From Burkholderia sp. HI2500 (GTDB taxonomy: Bacteria; Pseudomonadota; Gammaproteobacteria; Burkholderiales; Burkholderiaceae): DNA of 64,000 bases. The stretch is from positions 496,001 to 560,000 of the forward strand of contig NZ_NKFL01000007.1 in assembly GCF_002223055.1 (NCBI RefSeq), in the 5' to 3' direction. Shown piece after piece: positions 18,950 to 29,518 of the stretch (position 1 is the stretch's first letter; every line of letters begins with the position of its first letter). The notes under the pieces are model-generated. The model saw only the letters and a list, made by a program, of their open reading frames with translations. It did not search any database and had not been told where the DNA came from. The position numbers and the translations under genes are program-made.

Positions 18950-19327
18950 ATGAATCCCGATGTGCGTGCCCGTTTCGAAACCGAGTTTGCGCCGCGTATC
19001 GCGGCGCGCGTGCTCGGCCTGTATCAGCCTGGCGAAGTGAGGGTGGACGTCGTGCCGCACGACGGGCAGGGCGGCACGACCTGTATCGACGTGATCGGCC
19101 TCACGTCGACGGTCGGCTTGCCGAACCGGCTGAACGCGCGGCTCGCGTGGCGTGACGATGCGATCGATGCGTTGCTGGCCGAGCCCGACCGCAGCCGCTT
19201 CGACCGCTATCTCGCGGCGCTGCCGGTCACGATCGAACGCTGGCAGATGGAGTTGCCGGTCGATTTCAGCACGCGCACCCAGCGCGATCGCGAGATCCTG
19301 ATCGGCGATCTGGATTTCGATGCGTGA
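18950..19327 (+). CDS. Hypothetical protein of a type seen in Burkholderia
   Basis: A 125-residue soluble protein (MNPDVRARFETEFAPRIAARVLGLY...) with a good ribosome site (GGAGGCG) 37 bases after the Rieske/reductase gene, so probably in the same operon. No signal peptide, membrane helix or known motif is visible. The ending (REILIGDLDFDA) is acidic. Function unknown. Confidence 0.65.
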   Translation: MNPDVRARFETEFAPRIAARVLGLYQPGEVRVDVVPHDGQGGTTCIDVIGLTSTVGLPNRLNARLAWRDDAIDALLAEPDRSRFDRYLAALPVTIERWQMELPVDFSTRTQRDREILIGDLDFDA

Positions 19328-19365
19328 AACGCGCCGTGCGATGCATGCGGATGAGCCGGTTGCCG

Positions 19366-19584
19366 CTAGCGGTCGCGTGTCTTGATGATCACGCGGCCCT
19401 GGTCGATGCCGCCGCGCAGGGCTTCGTCGCACGTGAGCCATTCGGGTGTGACGAGCTCGGGCGCGGGCAGGTCGACCGGCGCGCCGTCGCGGAAGATCCG
19501 CACCTGCGCGACCCACGCGCCGTTCGCGTTGCGCGTCGCATCGACGCGAATCTCGTGATCCATGAAGGTGTCGGTGGCTTGCAT
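19366..19584 (-). CDS. Small protein, paralogue of the 52603 gene product
   Basis: A 72-residue protein with the pattern HEI-V--(T/R)RN-(N/S)GAW---V, then W-T--EAL--G---GR--I, shared over nearly its whole length with the protein at 52603-52845. The start is chosen at the ATG preceded by GGAGGG nine bases upstream; a longer in-frame extension is Arg-rich and unlikely. It looks like a compact beta-rich domain. Function unknown; its paralogue lies behind a sigma54 promoter. Confidence 0.65.
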   Translation of the reverse strand: MQATDTFMDHEIRVDATRNANGAWVAQVRIFRDGAPVDLPAPELVTPEWLTCDEALRGGIDQGRVIIKTRDR

Positions 19585-19718
19585 CGGTCGGGGCCCTCCG
19601 TCGTGCGTGAACGCGGTGCGTCGATCGTAGCAGCATGGCGTGCGCCGTGCATCCGAAACGAAGCGGAACCTGCGCGCGACTCGACGCACGTGTCGACGCG
19701 CGAGACGGGAGCGAACCT

Positions 19719-20357
19719 GTGGCCTTCGACCTGACCTTCTCCATCAAGGTGTTCGCGGCGCTGTTCGCGATCATGAACCCGATCGCGAACATTCCGGTGT
19801 TCCTGTCGCTGACCGAAGGCGCGGCGGACGGCGTGCGCCGCAAGGTTGCGCTGACGGCCGCGATCGGCGTGACGGTCGGCTGCATCGTGTCGGCGGTGGC
19901 AGGCGGCGCGATCCTGCATGTGTTCGGCCTGACCATCGACGATTTCCGCCTCGCGGGCGGGCTGCTGGTGCTGCTGATCGCGCTGTCGATGCTGCACGGC
20001 GCGCCGAGCCGGCAGCATTCGCCGGGCGACGACGAAGGCGCCGATCCGGCCGCGGCCGAGAGCGTCGCGATCTATCCGCTGACGATCCCGTTGCTCGTCG
20101 GCCCCGGCACGATCGCGACGATGATCGTGCTCGGGCATGGCGCGTTCTCGACCGGGCAGGAATTCGCGTTCGCGCTCGGGCTTGCCGCGTTTCTCGTGTT
20201 GCTGGCCGTCTCGCTGCTGTCGGCACCGCTGATCGGCCATTACCTGTCGCCGCGCGTGACGGCGGTGACGCAACGGCTGATGGGGATGATTCTCGCGGCG
20301 ATCGCGATGCAGATGATCGTCGCGAGCCTGAAGGCCGCATTCGGGCTGCCGCACTGA
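19719..20357 (+). CDS. MarC-family integral membrane protein
   Basis: A 212-residue inner-membrane protein with six predicted helices in two repeats. The signature AIMNPIANIPVFLSLTEG near the N-terminus and the second-repeat IYPLTIPLLVGPGTIATMI define MarC/YchE. Despite the name, MarC is not an established drug-resistance protein; its transport role is uncertain. No ATG fits, and a GTG with GGGAG eight bases upstream gives the natural N-terminus. It is divergent from the small 19366 gene. Confidence 0.85.
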   Translation: MAFDLTFSIKVFAALFAIMNPIANIPVFLSLTEGAADGVRRKVALTAAIGVTVGCIVSAVAGGAILHVFGLTIDDFRLAGGLLVLLIALSMLHGAPSRQHSPGDDEGADPAAAESVAIYPLTIPLLVGPGTIATMIVLGHGAFSTGQEFAFALGLAAFLVLLAVSLLSAPLIGHYLSPRVTAVTQRLMGMILAAIAMQMIVASLKAAFGLPH

Positions 20358-20402
20358 GTGCCGCCCATCTCGAACCGGCCGCCTGATTTCATGGAGTCGT
20401 TG

Positions 20403-20867
20403 ATGAATACGTTGATCGTGTTGTCCTATCCCGACCTCGCGGCCGCCCATCGCGCGCTCGCCGAACTCGATACGTTGCGCGACCGGCACGTCGTCGCGCT
20501 GTCGGGAGTGGCGATCGTCGAGTGCACGGCCGATGGACAGTTGCGCGCGCATGCGGTCGACCCCGATCGCACGCCGCCCGCGTCGCTGCTCGACAGCGTG
20601 GTCGAACATATCGAATCGTCGCTCGACGCATGGCGCGAGAAGCCGGTGGACGACGCACTGATCGACCGCGTCGCGCGCAAGGCGCGCCCCGGCACCGTGT
20701 CGCTCGGGCTGGCCGCGACGCAACTCGATATCTACGCGCTGAGCACGGCGCTCGCACCGTTCGGCGGAGACGTGATCGACACGACGCTGTCGATCGACGA
20801 CGAACTGAAGCTCGTCGAAGCGATCTCGAAAGCGCGCGACGGTGGCAGTCAGGCCTCAACCGACTGA
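20403..20867 (+). CDS. DUF1269-like protein lacking the glycine zipper
   Basis: A 154-residue protein. Its N-terminus (NTLIVLSYPDLAAAHRALAELDTL) and C-terminus (ARPGTVSLGLAATQLDIYALSTALAPFGGDVIDTTL) align with the two modules of the DUF1269 protein at 13378-13833, but the central hydrophobic Gly-rich segment is replaced by a soluble helical stretch. It is therefore predicted to be cytoplasmic. It follows marC by 45 bases with a GGAG ribosome site. Function unknown. Confidence 0.7.
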   Translation: MNTLIVLSYPDLAAAHRALAELDTLRDRHVVALSGVAIVECTADGQLRAHAVDPDRTPPASLLDSVVEHIESSLDAWREKPVDDALIDRVARKARPGTVSLGLAATQLDIYALSTALAPFGGDVIDTTLSIDDELKLVEAISKARDGGSQASTD

Positions 20868-21327
20868 CGGTTCGACGAAGCGGATAGAGCGCTCGATGGT
20901 CGGCAAGTCACGCGGCAGGGTCTGAATCGAACGCACGCTATTAAGCGGCCACTCTCGTCATCCGAGAATTCCGACATGCGAAAAATCAGATCGGAAAGTT
21001 TGACCGCATGGCGCGTCAACGTGCACAAAAGACGGGATCCGGGCGACTTCACGCTACATGATCGCCTTGAAGCGATGGCGTTCTTACCGATTGCCGCGCA
21101 TTGAATCTGGCAATGCAGGTCACGTGGGCGGATAGATTTATTCGATGACCGGCGAAAGCGCGACATGCCTCTCCTATACTCACAGAGACGCTTTTCACGG
21201 GAGGACAGCCCATCCGCACGAGTGCATCGATCAAGCCATATCGTCGTGCGACCGACGGCCGGACCTCGCTACAATCCGCCGCGGTCCCGGCAGGCAAGCG
21301 CGCCGGGCCGCCTCACAAGGAGCCACG
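20868..21327. other. Intergenic region before the sigma54-type response regulator
   Basis: No gene is supported. TATACT at 21175-21180 could be a -10 element, but no good -35 is at the right distance. No -24/-12 sigma54 match was found here. Confidence 0.5.
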
Positions 21328-22695
<1,368 letters not shown>

Positions 22696-22732
22696 TGCCG
22701 CCGCGACCGACCCGCCGGCAGGAGTGTGATCG

Positions 22733-25039
22733 ATGATCGACATTTCGCGGACCCGCGCCGGCAACTACGTCACGGCCGTGATGCTGGTTGCGATCGCCAC
22801 CGTGCTGCAGGCGCTCGCGATCCGCTTCGGCGGCGTGAACCTGCCGCTCGTCCTCTACTATCCGCTGCTCGCGGGCGCCGCGTGGGCGACGTCGTTCCTG
22901 TTCGGGATGGCCTCGACGGTCGTCAGCGGCCTGCTCGTGTGGACGCTGTTCCTCTCGGATCCCGCGGCCTATACGCAGCCGCTGCCCGATCGACTCGTGC
23001 GGCTCGGCACCTTCGTGCTGATCTGCGCGCTCGTCTGCGCGATCGCGTCGATGCTGCGCCACGCGCGCTTCACGAGCGATGCGGCGCTACGGCGTGAAGC
23101 GGCCGCGCGCCGGCGGCTCGAAGCCGTGCTGCAGGCGCTGCCGCATGGCGTGATCGCCACCGATACGAATGGGCGGCTCACTTACCTCAACGCCGCCGCG
23201 GCCGCGCTCGTCGGCTGCCGGCCCGACGATGCGATGGGCCGCGCCGCGCGCGACGTGCTGCGGATCGCCGATCGCGACGGCCGGCGCGTTCAATCGACAC
23301 CGCTCGATCTCGCGCTCGGCGGCGAGGGTGTCACATCGGATCGCCACTGGCTGCAGGCGGAAGGGAGCGAGCCGGTGCCGATCGTCGAGGTGGCCACGCC
23401 GCTCGGCGATGCGGACGGCAACGTCGACGGCGCCGTGCTGCTGCTGCGCGACGCCGGTGCCGACCGTTCGCGGGCCGATGCGTCGCGGTTGCAGCGCGCG
23501 GTCGTCGACGCGTCGCCCGACGCGATCGTCGGCATCGATGGCGACGGCCGCATCGTCAGCTGGAACCCGGCCGCGCAACGCATGTTCGGCTACGACGAAA
23601 GCCAGGCGCATGGGCGCATGTTCGAATCGCTGGTGGCGATGCGCTGGCTGAAACGCAAGCCGCTCGTGCAGTCGTTCGACGACATGCACGCGGCGGTCGG
23701 GCCGATCGACCTGCTGTGCGTGCGGCGCGACGGCCGGCGCTTCCGGGCGACCGTGTCGGCGGGCCCGGTACGCGGCGACGTGCGTGCCTCCGTCGCGTTG
23801 TCGCTGACGCTGCGCGAAGCCGGCGCGCAGCGCCGCCGCGACCTGCGCGCGCAGCGGTCGCTGCAGGGCGCACGCGATGCGCGCGATCAGGCCGATACGT
23901 CGAACCGGCTGAAGGACGAACTGCTCGCGACGGTGTCGCACGAGCTGCGCACGCCGCTGAACGTGATCTACGGCTGGGTCGAGGTGCTGCGCAATTCGGG
24001 CGACAGCGCGCTGCAGCAGCAGGCGGTCGACGCGATCGACCGCAGCGCGCGTTCGCTCACGCGGATGGTCGGCGACATCCTCGACGCGTCGTCGCTCGCG
24101 ACCGGCAAGCTGCAGCTCGACGCGCGGCCGGTGGACGTCGTGCGGCTGTTCTCCGATTCGGTCGGCGCGTTCCAGACGGCCGCGTCGTCGGCCGGCATCG
24201 TGCTCGAATTCGACTGTGCGGCGTCGACCTGCGTGGTGTCGGGCGATGCCGAGCGTTTGCGGCAGATGCTGTCGAACCTCGTGTCGAACGCGCTCAAGTT
24301 CACGCCGTCCGGCGGCAGCGTGACGGTCGGGCTCGCCCGCAACGATGCGCGGGTGGTGCTGACCGTGAGCGACACGGGGCAGGGCATCGTGCCGGCGTTC
24401 CTGCCGTACGTGTTCGACATGTTCCGCCGCGCGGAGGATTCGCCGGCGTCGTCGCGGCGCGGGCTTGGCCTCGGCCTGTCGATCGTGCGGCATATCGCCG
24501 AGCTGCACGGCGGCGGCGTGACGGTCGAGAGCGCGGGCCGCAATCGCGGCGCGACGTTTACGGTGACGCTGCCGGCCGGCTGGCAACCGGTCGGCGCGAT
24601 GGCGTGGGGGAATGCGCACGTGGACGGCCATCGCGCCCCGTTGACGCTCGATACGCAACGCATCCTGATCGTCGACGACGATCCGACGACGCGCGAGAGC
24701 CTCACCGCCGCGCTGACGACGTTCGGCGCGGCCGTCGCGATCGCGTCGACGGGGCGCGAAGCGCTCGCGGTGGCCGCCGACCTGCGGCCGACCGTCGTGC
24801 TGTCCGATCTCGCGATGCCCGACGGCGACGGCTTCTGGCTGCTCGACGCGTTGCGGCGCGCCGTCATGAACGGCGGCGGCGGGCCGCCCGCCATGCGGGT
24901 GCTCGCCGTGACCGCGCATGCGGGCGTGGCCGACGAACGCCGCGCGCTCGAGGCCGGGTTCGACGGCTATCTGTGCAAGCCGGTCGACGTGCGCGAACTG
25001 GCGGACAAGATCGTGCGCGTGACGAAGCAGGACGGCTGA
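22733..25039 (+). CDS. Hybrid sensor histidine kinase
   Basis: A 768-residue protein. The N-terminus has three or four membrane segments up to about residue 110, resembling the KdpD-type four-helix module, with almost no periplasmic loop. Two PAS domains follow (about 125-235 and 245-365), then HisKA with the phospho-His in SHELRTPLN (about 402), a HATPase_c domain (NLVSNALKFTP, DTGQGI, GLGLGLSIV) and a C-terminal receiver whose phospho-Asp lies in LSDLAMPDGDG (about 690). Short loops and tandem PAS domains suggest sensing within the membrane or cytoplasm, perhaps redox or energy state. Its partner is the upstream response regulator; an Hpt protein is not seen. Confidence 0.92.
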   Translation: MIDISRTRAGNYVTAVMLVAIATVLQALAIRFGGVNLPLVLYYPLLAGAAWATSFLFGMASTVVSGLLVWTLFLSDPAAYTQPLPDRLVRLGTFVLICALVCAIASMLRHARFTSDAALRREAAARRRLEAVLQALPHGVIATDTNGRLTYLNAAAAALVGCRPDDAMGRAARDVLRIADRDGRRVQSTPLDLALGGEGVTSDRHWLQAEGSEPVPIVEVATPLGDADGNVDGAVLLLRDAGADRSRADASRLQRAVVDASPDAIVGIDGDGRIVSWNPAAQRMFGYDESQAHGRMFESLVAMRWLKRKPLVQSFDDMHAAVGPIDLLCVRRDGRRFRATVSAGPVRGDVRASVALSLTLREAGAQRRRDLRAQRSLQGARDARDQADTSNRLKDELLATVSHELRTPLNVIYGWVEVLRNSGDSALQQQAVDAIDRSARSLTRMVGDILDASSLATGKLQLDARPVDVVRLFSDSVGAFQTAASSAGIVLEFDCAASTCVVSGDAERLRQMLSNLVSNALKFTPSGGSVTVGLARNDARVVLTVSDTGQGIVPAFLPYVFDMFRRAEDSPASSRRGLGLGLSIVRHIAELHGGGVTVESAGRNRGATFTVTLPAGWQPVGAMAWGNAHVDGHRAPLTLDTQRILIVDDDPTTRESLTAALTTFGAAVAIASTGREALAVAADLRPTVVLSDLAMPDGDGFWLLDALRRAVMNGGGGPPAMRVLAVTAHAGVADERRALEAGFDGYLCKPVDVRELADKIVRVTKQDG

Positions 25040-25148
25040 CGCGGCGGCCGTCCGTCATTGCCCTGTTGCGACGGCCCGTTTCGGTGATGCGGGGCCGGCC
25101 TCGACCGGCGGCCGGCAGGCTGCATCGCGCGCGGCATGCGATGCGCCA

Positions 25149-25580
25149 TCACGTCCGCTTCGGCTGCGACACGCCTTCGAGCGTGTTCGCGACGTCGTCG
25201 CGCGCCGGGCCGGCCGAGCGCGTCGCGATGTCCGCGAGCGACAGCATCCCGACCAGCCGCTTGTCGTGATCGACGACCGGCAGGCGCCGCAACTGCGCAT
25301 CGGCCATGTAATGCTGGATCTCGTCCAGCGAATCGTCCTCGAAACACCATTCGATCGGACCCGACGCGACTTCCTGGATCCGCGTCTCCGGCGGCTTGCC
25401 GACCGAGATCGCGCGCACCGCGAGGTCGCGGTCCGTCACCATCCCCACCAGCCGGTTGTTGTCGCATACGGGGAGCGCGCCGATGTCGTAGCGCTCCATC
25501 AACTGCGCGGCATGGCGGATCGAATCGGTCGGCGCGATGCGCACGACGTCCTGCGACATGATTTCGTTGACGCGATGCAT
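25149..25580 (-). CDS. CBS-pair protein
   Basis: A 143-residue protein made of two CBS domains (about 7-62 and 72-128), with the repeated pattern LPV-D---LVGM-T/S--D. CBS pairs bind adenine nucleotides and act as energy sensors or, as here, form small stand-alone proteins often tied to stress or hypoxia. The ATG follows AGGAGG at good spacing. A near-perfect sigma54 promoter lies about 45 bases upstream, pointing into the gene. The target of this regulator is unknown. Confidence 0.88.
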   Translation of the reverse strand: MHRVNEIMSQDVVRIAPTDSIRHAAQLMERYDIGALPVCDNNRLVGMVTDRDLAVRAISVGKPPETRIQEVASGPIEWCFEDDSLDEIQHYMADAQLRRLPVVDHDKRLVGMLSLADIATRSAGPARDDVANTLEGVSQPKRT

Positions 25581-25624
25581 GACGACCTCCTGGCGGGTTG
25601 GATGGGGTGATTCCTCTGCGGATT

Positions 25625-25641
25625 CGGCAAACCGCATGCCG
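25625..25641 (-). promoter_or_regulatory. Sigma54 promoter of the CBS-pair gene
   Basis: On the minus strand GGCATG-CGGT-TTGC matches the -24/-12 consensus with GG and GC ten bases apart. It would start transcription about 35 bases before the CBS gene. Confidence 0.8.
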
Positions 25642-25949
25642 TCCGGCACGCTCGGCCCGTCGTTCGCCGTTGCGTTTGCGCGGGTGCTGCCGGGGCCTTT
25701 CGTCATGCGTATCGCGTAATGCCGCCCGACGCGCGGAACATGTCCTCGAGCGGCGGGTCGATAGGGCATTCCGAATGACGAATGGCGCGTGCGCCTGTGG
25801 TCCCGGTGCTTTCGCGGCGGCGACGGATCGGTGCGTCGTTCGTGCATCGGCGCGTCATGGCCGGGCCGGGTCGCATCCTTCATGGCAACGCGCCCGCGGA
25901 CGACGAAGACGCGAACGTTTCCGCAACGACCATGCCCGCGCTCGGCACG

Positions 25950-25965
25950 CGGCACGCGACTTGCC
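25950..25965 (+). promoter_or_regulatory. Sigma54 promoter of the 26051 gene
   Basis: GGCACG-CGAC-TTGC is an exact -24/-12 core about 100 bases before the start codon. Confidence 0.8.
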
Positions 25966-26050
25966 GTATCGACGGGGAACACGACGAAGATGACGACGAC
26001 CACGTGCGGCGCGACCCGTGCCGGCTGCGCACACACCACACGGAGGCACG

Positions 26051-26356
26051 ATGACGATTCCAAAACGGCGAGAGGGTGTGCGCTACGAGCTCAACGTTTG
26101 CGGTGGCGGGTTCGATTCGGTGAAGAGCCACTTCCAGGAATGGAAGAGCGAACCGCTGATCTACCGGCCCGAGCGCCGGATGTTCGAGGGCAAGGCGGAC
26201 GTACGGCCGCTCGGGGAAGAGACGTTCGGCTCGACCGAGCCGGCGCGATTCGCGCTGCAGCGTGCGTGCGAGCCCGCCGACACGTATGCGCTCGCGGCAC
26301 GCGTGCGCGACGACGGCCGCGAGCTGTGGCTCGTGATGGCCGCGTACGACGCATAG
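26051..26356 (+). CDS. Hypothetical protein under sigma54 promoter
   Basis: A 101-residue soluble protein (MTIPKRREGVRYELNVCGGGFDSVKSH...) with a GGAGG ribosome site. It has a mixed alpha/beta composition, a single Cys near residue 17 and no recognised domain, signal or membrane segment. It is divergent from the CBS-pair gene and has its own exact sigma54 core. Function unknown. Confidence 0.65.
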   Translation: MTIPKRREGVRYELNVCGGGFDSVKSHFQEWKSEPLIYRPERRMFEGKADVRPLGEETFGSTEPARFALQRACEPADTYALAARVRDDGRELWLVMAAYDA

Positions 26357-26442
26357 CGGCGCGCAGGCAGGCATCGCAGCGACCGACGGTGGTCCCAAAC
26401 GCGCGGCACACCGCGGGACGATGTGCTTGACGCGTGAACGGA

Positions 26443-26459
26443 CGGCACGTGGATTGCGA
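26443..26459 (+). promoter_or_regulatory. Sigma54 promoter of the lipoprotein gene
   Basis: GGCACG-TGGA-TTGC is an exact -24/-12 core about 60 bases upstream of the start codon. Confidence 0.8.
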
Positions 26460-26517
26460 ATTGGCGGGGACCTGCCCAACCGATTCCGCGGCTGCCGCGG
26501 ATGTCAGGAGGTGTTCG

Positions 26518-26826
26518 ATGAAACCGATCCGCACGATCCGCACGGGCGCATGCCTGCTGGCCGCCGCGTGCGCGCTGGCTGCATGCACGCAACCTGGCCC
26601 CTACGGCGCGCGAGGCGCGCCGCCCGCGCCGCCGGGCGCCCACCCGCCGTCGCCGGGCACGACGATGCCCGACGCCAATACGCGTTACGAGACACGGCCG
26701 TCGCCGGGCAACACGTTGCCGCCGGGTGCGACCGGTGGCGACCCGGTCGACGTGCCGCCACCGGGCCCGAACGGCACGCCGGGCGACCCGACGCTGCCGG
26801 GCACGCCGCCGCCGACGCAGTACTGA
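26518..26826 (+). CDS. Proline-rich predicted lipoprotein
   Basis: A 102-residue protein with a signal peptide ending in a lipobox (LAAC, Cys near residue 23) followed by a Pro/Gly/Thr-rich, disordered tail (repeated PPxxPG and GTxxPG). It should be lipid-anchored and extend into the periplasm or to the surface. AGGAGG precedes the start and an exact sigma54 core lies upstream. No enzymatic motif. Confidence 0.75.
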   Translation: MKPIRTIRTGACLLAAACALAACTQPGPYGARGAPPAPPGAHPPSPGTTMPDANTRYETRPSPGNTLPPGATGGDPVDVPPPGPNGTPGDPTLPGTPPPTQY

Positions 26827-26971
26827 TACATCCCACAGCCGGCGCGACGCGGGACGGTGCGCGAAACGCGTGCCCAAAACTTGCCGACAGCTTGTAAAAA
26901 AGCGGCCCTCGACGCGCTGCAAGACGGGGTACGAACCCGCGCGACCCGCGACGCGGAGCGTTCGGGCCGCT

Positions 26972-26988
26972 TGGCATGGAAGCTGCAT
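26972..26988 (+). promoter_or_regulatory. Sigma54 promoter of rpoN2
   Basis: GGCATG-GAAG-CTGC has GG and GC ten bases apart, 66-53 bases before the rpoN2 start. It predicts that the sigma factor gene depends on a sigma54, either its own product or the housekeeping copy. Confidence 0.75.
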
Positions 26989-27039
26989 CAATCCTGACCG
27001 AATACGAAACGAAACCGTGAAACGTCAGGAGGACCATCG

Positions 27040-28500
27040 ATGTCCGTCTCGCTTGCGCTGCAGATGCGACAGCATCTGGCACTTACGCCGAGGCTTCAGC
27101 AGTCGCTGCGGTTGCTGCAGTTGTCCTCGCTCGAATTTCAACAGGAATTGCGGCAGGCGCTCGATCAGAATCCGTTCCTCGAGGATGGCCAGGGAGACGA
27201 GGAGGCTGCCGCCGACGCCCCCGGCCAGCTGGCCGAGGCCGCCGCGCCCGATGCGGCACCCCAGCCCGACGACGCTCGCCCGCAGGATGGCGAAGCCCCC
27301 GAAGTGCCCGAGGTGTCCGAAGTGTCGTTGACGGCCGCGCCCGCGCCGCGCGGCACGAGCCGCCAGGGCGACGATGCGGGCGGCCAGTCGCCCGGCGAGT
27401 GGCTGGCCGCGGAACCGTCGCTGAATCAGCAGCTGCACGATGCGTTGCGGCTCTATCCGTTGAACCGGCGTGACCGTGAAGCCGCGCGCCTCGTGATCGA
27501 CGCGCTCGACGACGACGGCTACCTGCGCCAGGAACTGGCCGAACTGCTGGTCGCGGCCGACCCCGCGCTGCTGCTCTCCGAGCAGGATCTCGCGATCGCA
27601 CTGCGGCTCGTGCAGATGCTCGACCGCCCGGGCCTGGCCGCGCGCTCGCTGTCCGAGTGTCTCGTGCTGCAACTCGACGCGATTCCGGCCGGCACGCCGG
27701 CGCTCGCGGAAGCGAAGGCAATCGCGCGCGAGCATCTCGAGCGTCTGGCCCGCCGCGAGACGGCCGAGATCCAGCGGCGGCTCGGCTGCGACGCGCCGAC
27801 GCTGCAGGCGGCCTGCGCGCTGGTGCGCGGGCTCGATCCGCGCCCCGGCAATCATTACGGCAGCACGCGCGGCGACTACGTGGTGCCCGACGTGATCGTG
27901 CGCCAGGTGCGCGACGAGTGGATCGTGACGATCAACCCGGCCGTGCTGCCGCGCGCGCGGCTGCATGAACGCTATGCGACGCTGTTCGCGCAGTCGAGCG
28001 GCGAATGCGATTCGCCGCTCGGCCAGCAGCTGCAGGAAGCGCGCTGGCTGATCCGCAACGTGCAGAAGCGCTTCGAGACGATCCAGCGCGTCGGCGAATG
28101 CATCGTCGCGCGGCAGCGCGATTTCTTCCGCTACGGCGAGATCGCGATGAAGCCGCTCGTGTTGCGCGACATCGCCGAGGAACTCGACCTGCACGAATCG
28201 ACCGTGTCGCGCGCGACGGGCAACAAGTACATGGCCACGCCGCACGGCACGTTCGAGTTCAAGCATTTCTTCCCGCGCAAGCTCGAGGCGGCCGGCAAGG
28301 GCGTGTGCTCGGCGGCGGCCGCGAAGGTGCTGATCCGCGACATGATCGCGGCCGAGCGGCACACCGATCCGCTGTCCGACGTCACGCTCGCGCAGAACCT
28401 CGCGGGCCGCGGCATCCTGCTCGCGCGTCGCACGGTGACGAAGTATCGCCAGGCGATGAAGATTCCGCCGGCTGACCTGCGCCGCCGCGACGCCGCATGA
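27040..28500 (+). CDS. rpoN2: RNA polymerase sigma-54 factor, second copy
   Basis: A 486-residue sigma54. Region I (MRQHLALTPRLQQSLRLLQLSSLEFQQELRQALDQNPFLE) contacts activators and melts DNA, followed by an acidic Ala/Asp/Pro-rich region II (about 50-130), the core-binding domain, an HTH and the RpoN box ARRTVTKYR (about 462-470) that reads the -24 element. It lacks the housekeeping neighbours (lptB, hpf, ptsN), so it is a second copy. AGGAGG precedes the ATG. Its context of sigma54-promoter-bearing small genes and a sigma54 activator suggests a dedicated regulon. Confidence 0.95.
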   Translation: MSVSLALQMRQHLALTPRLQQSLRLLQLSSLEFQQELRQALDQNPFLEDGQGDEEAAADAPGQLAEAAAPDAAPQPDDARPQDGEAPEVPEVSEVSLTAAPAPRGTSRQGDDAGGQSPGEWLAAEPSLNQQLHDALRLYPLNRRDREAARLVIDALDDDGYLRQELAELLVAADPALLLSEQDLAIALRLVQMLDRPGLAARSLSECLVLQLDAIPAGTPALAEAKAIAREHLERLARRETAEIQRRLGCDAPTLQAACALVRGLDPRPGNHYGSTRGDYVVPDVIVRQVRDEWIVTINPAVLPRARLHERYATLFAQSSGECDSPLGQQLQEARWLIRNVQKRFETIQRVGECIVARQRDFFRYGEIAMKPLVLRDIAEELDLHESTVSRATGNKYMATPHGTFEFKHFFPRKLEAAGKGVCSAAAAKVLIRDMIAAERHTDPLSDVTLAQNLAGRGILLARRTVTKYRQAMKIPPADLRRRDAA

Positions 28501-28577
28501 CGGCGGCCCGGGCGAGCCTGTCGCGTGCACGTGCCGACCGTCGCGTCGACGCATGCGCCCACGACAGGCGCGCAACC

Positions 28578-28766
28578 ATGCCGGCAAAGTCTCAAGCCCG
28601 GCAGAGCGCGGCGGGCGCCGTGCTGTCGGCCGGGCGCGGCAACACGAAAATGCGGGACCTCATGCCGTCGGCGAAGCCGATGGCCAGGTCGATGAGCGAA
28701 AAGGAACGTGAAAAAATGGCGTCCACGCCGCGATGCGGCAAACCGGAGCACAAGCACGATGCGTGA
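28578..28766 (+). CDS. DUF3008-family small basic protein
   Basis: A 62-residue lysine-rich protein with the DUF3008 pattern: [13 protein letters not shown] at the start, then [12 protein letters not shown] and KPEHKHDA at the end. Proteins of this family are small, basic and stress-associated; the function is not established. It follows rpoN2 by 77 bases in the same direction and may be read through from it. Confidence 0.8.
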   Translation: MPAKSQARQSAAGAVLSAGRGNTKMRDLMPSAKPMARSMSEKEREKMASTPRCGKPEHKHDA

Positions 28767-28812
28767 CCGGCGACGACGTGTATTGACCACTGCTGCCATC
28801 CAGGAGGTATCC

Positions 28813-28974
28813 ATGCTGCGATACGCGGTCATCTTCTTCATCATCGCGATCGTCGCGGCCGTGTTCGGCTTCGGCGGGATCGCGGCCGGCGCGGCCGAGA
28901 TCGCGAAGATCCTGTTCTACATCTTCGTCGTGATCTTCTTCGTCACGCTGCTGCTGGGCGTCATGCGACGATGA
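28813..28974 (+). CDS. DUF1328/YtjA-family small membrane protein
   Basis: A 53-residue protein with two hydrophobic helices ([23 protein letters not shown] and [17 protein letters not shown]), the full length of the DUF1328 family. It is expected in the inner membrane; the function is unknown. AGGAGG precedes the ATG, and its TGA overlaps the next start as ATGA. Confidence 0.88.
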   Translation: MLRYAVIFFIIAIVAAVFGFGGIAAGAAEIAKILFYIFVVIFFVTLLLGVMRR

Positions 28975-29357
28975 GCGGCGCACCCATCCGGTCGCAGCGC
29001 ATCGCGGAACTCGAGCATGCGCTCGCGATCGGCTTTCCGTCGGAATCGACCGTCGTCGTGCACACGGACGACGCGTCCGGGCGGCTGACGATCCAGGTCT
29101 CGTGGGTGCGTGTGCCGTCCGACGAGGACGCGCGCGAATGGCGTTGCACGGTCGACCTGCGGTTCGAGCCGGACGTGATCACGCGCTATGCGTCGCTCGG
29201 CGCGGCCGACCGGCTGCGCGTGCGCACGGTTCTGTGCGACCGCGCGCGGCGCGCGGTGGACGAGCGCAAGCCGCGCGTCGAGGAGGCGGTGATCGAATGC
29301 AACGTCGCGCTCGACGTGACGCGCGCCGACCTCGACGCGGCGCTGCGCGCGCCCTGA
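28971..29357 (+). CDS. Hypothetical protein, paralogue of the 31399 gene product
   Basis: A 128-residue soluble protein translationally coupled to the DUF1328 gene by an ATGA overlap. The pattern GR---Q--W, then RYA-L----R-RV--(V/I)L, and a terminal LD-A(L/A)R is shared with the protein at 31399-31770, so the two are divergent paralogues. No enzymatic motif is seen. Confidence 0.7.
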   Translation: MSGAPIRSQRIAELEHALAIGFPSESTVVVHTDDASGRLTIQVSWVRVPSDEDAREWRCTVDLRFEPDVITRYASLGAADRLRVRTVLCDRARRAVDERKPRVEEAVIECNVALDVTRADLDAALRAP

Positions 29358-29518
29358 CGCCGCTGCCGCTCGCAGGGCGGCGGCGCGGCGATCCGCGTGG
29401 CTGCTGCATCCCGAACGCGGCGAGCGCATGTCGATGTCGATGCTTCCCTCACACCCCTGCGGCGCCACCACCCGCGTGGCGGCCTGATTGCGTGGCAGCG
29501 CGCATCGTCGTGCACGCG

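Larger units (their letters stand above)
25581..26050. other. Divergent intergenic region with two sigma54 promoters
   Basis: No gene is supported. The stretch carries outward-facing sigma54 cores near both ends, about 310 bases apart, leaving room for shared activator sites between them. Confidence 0.6.

Noticed and set aside
19632..19652. Weak sigma54-like cores on both strands between the 19366 gene and marC
   Set aside because: Each differs from GGCAYG-N4-YTGC at several positions (GGCGTG/GTGC on plus, GGCGCA/ATGC on minus), so it was not called.
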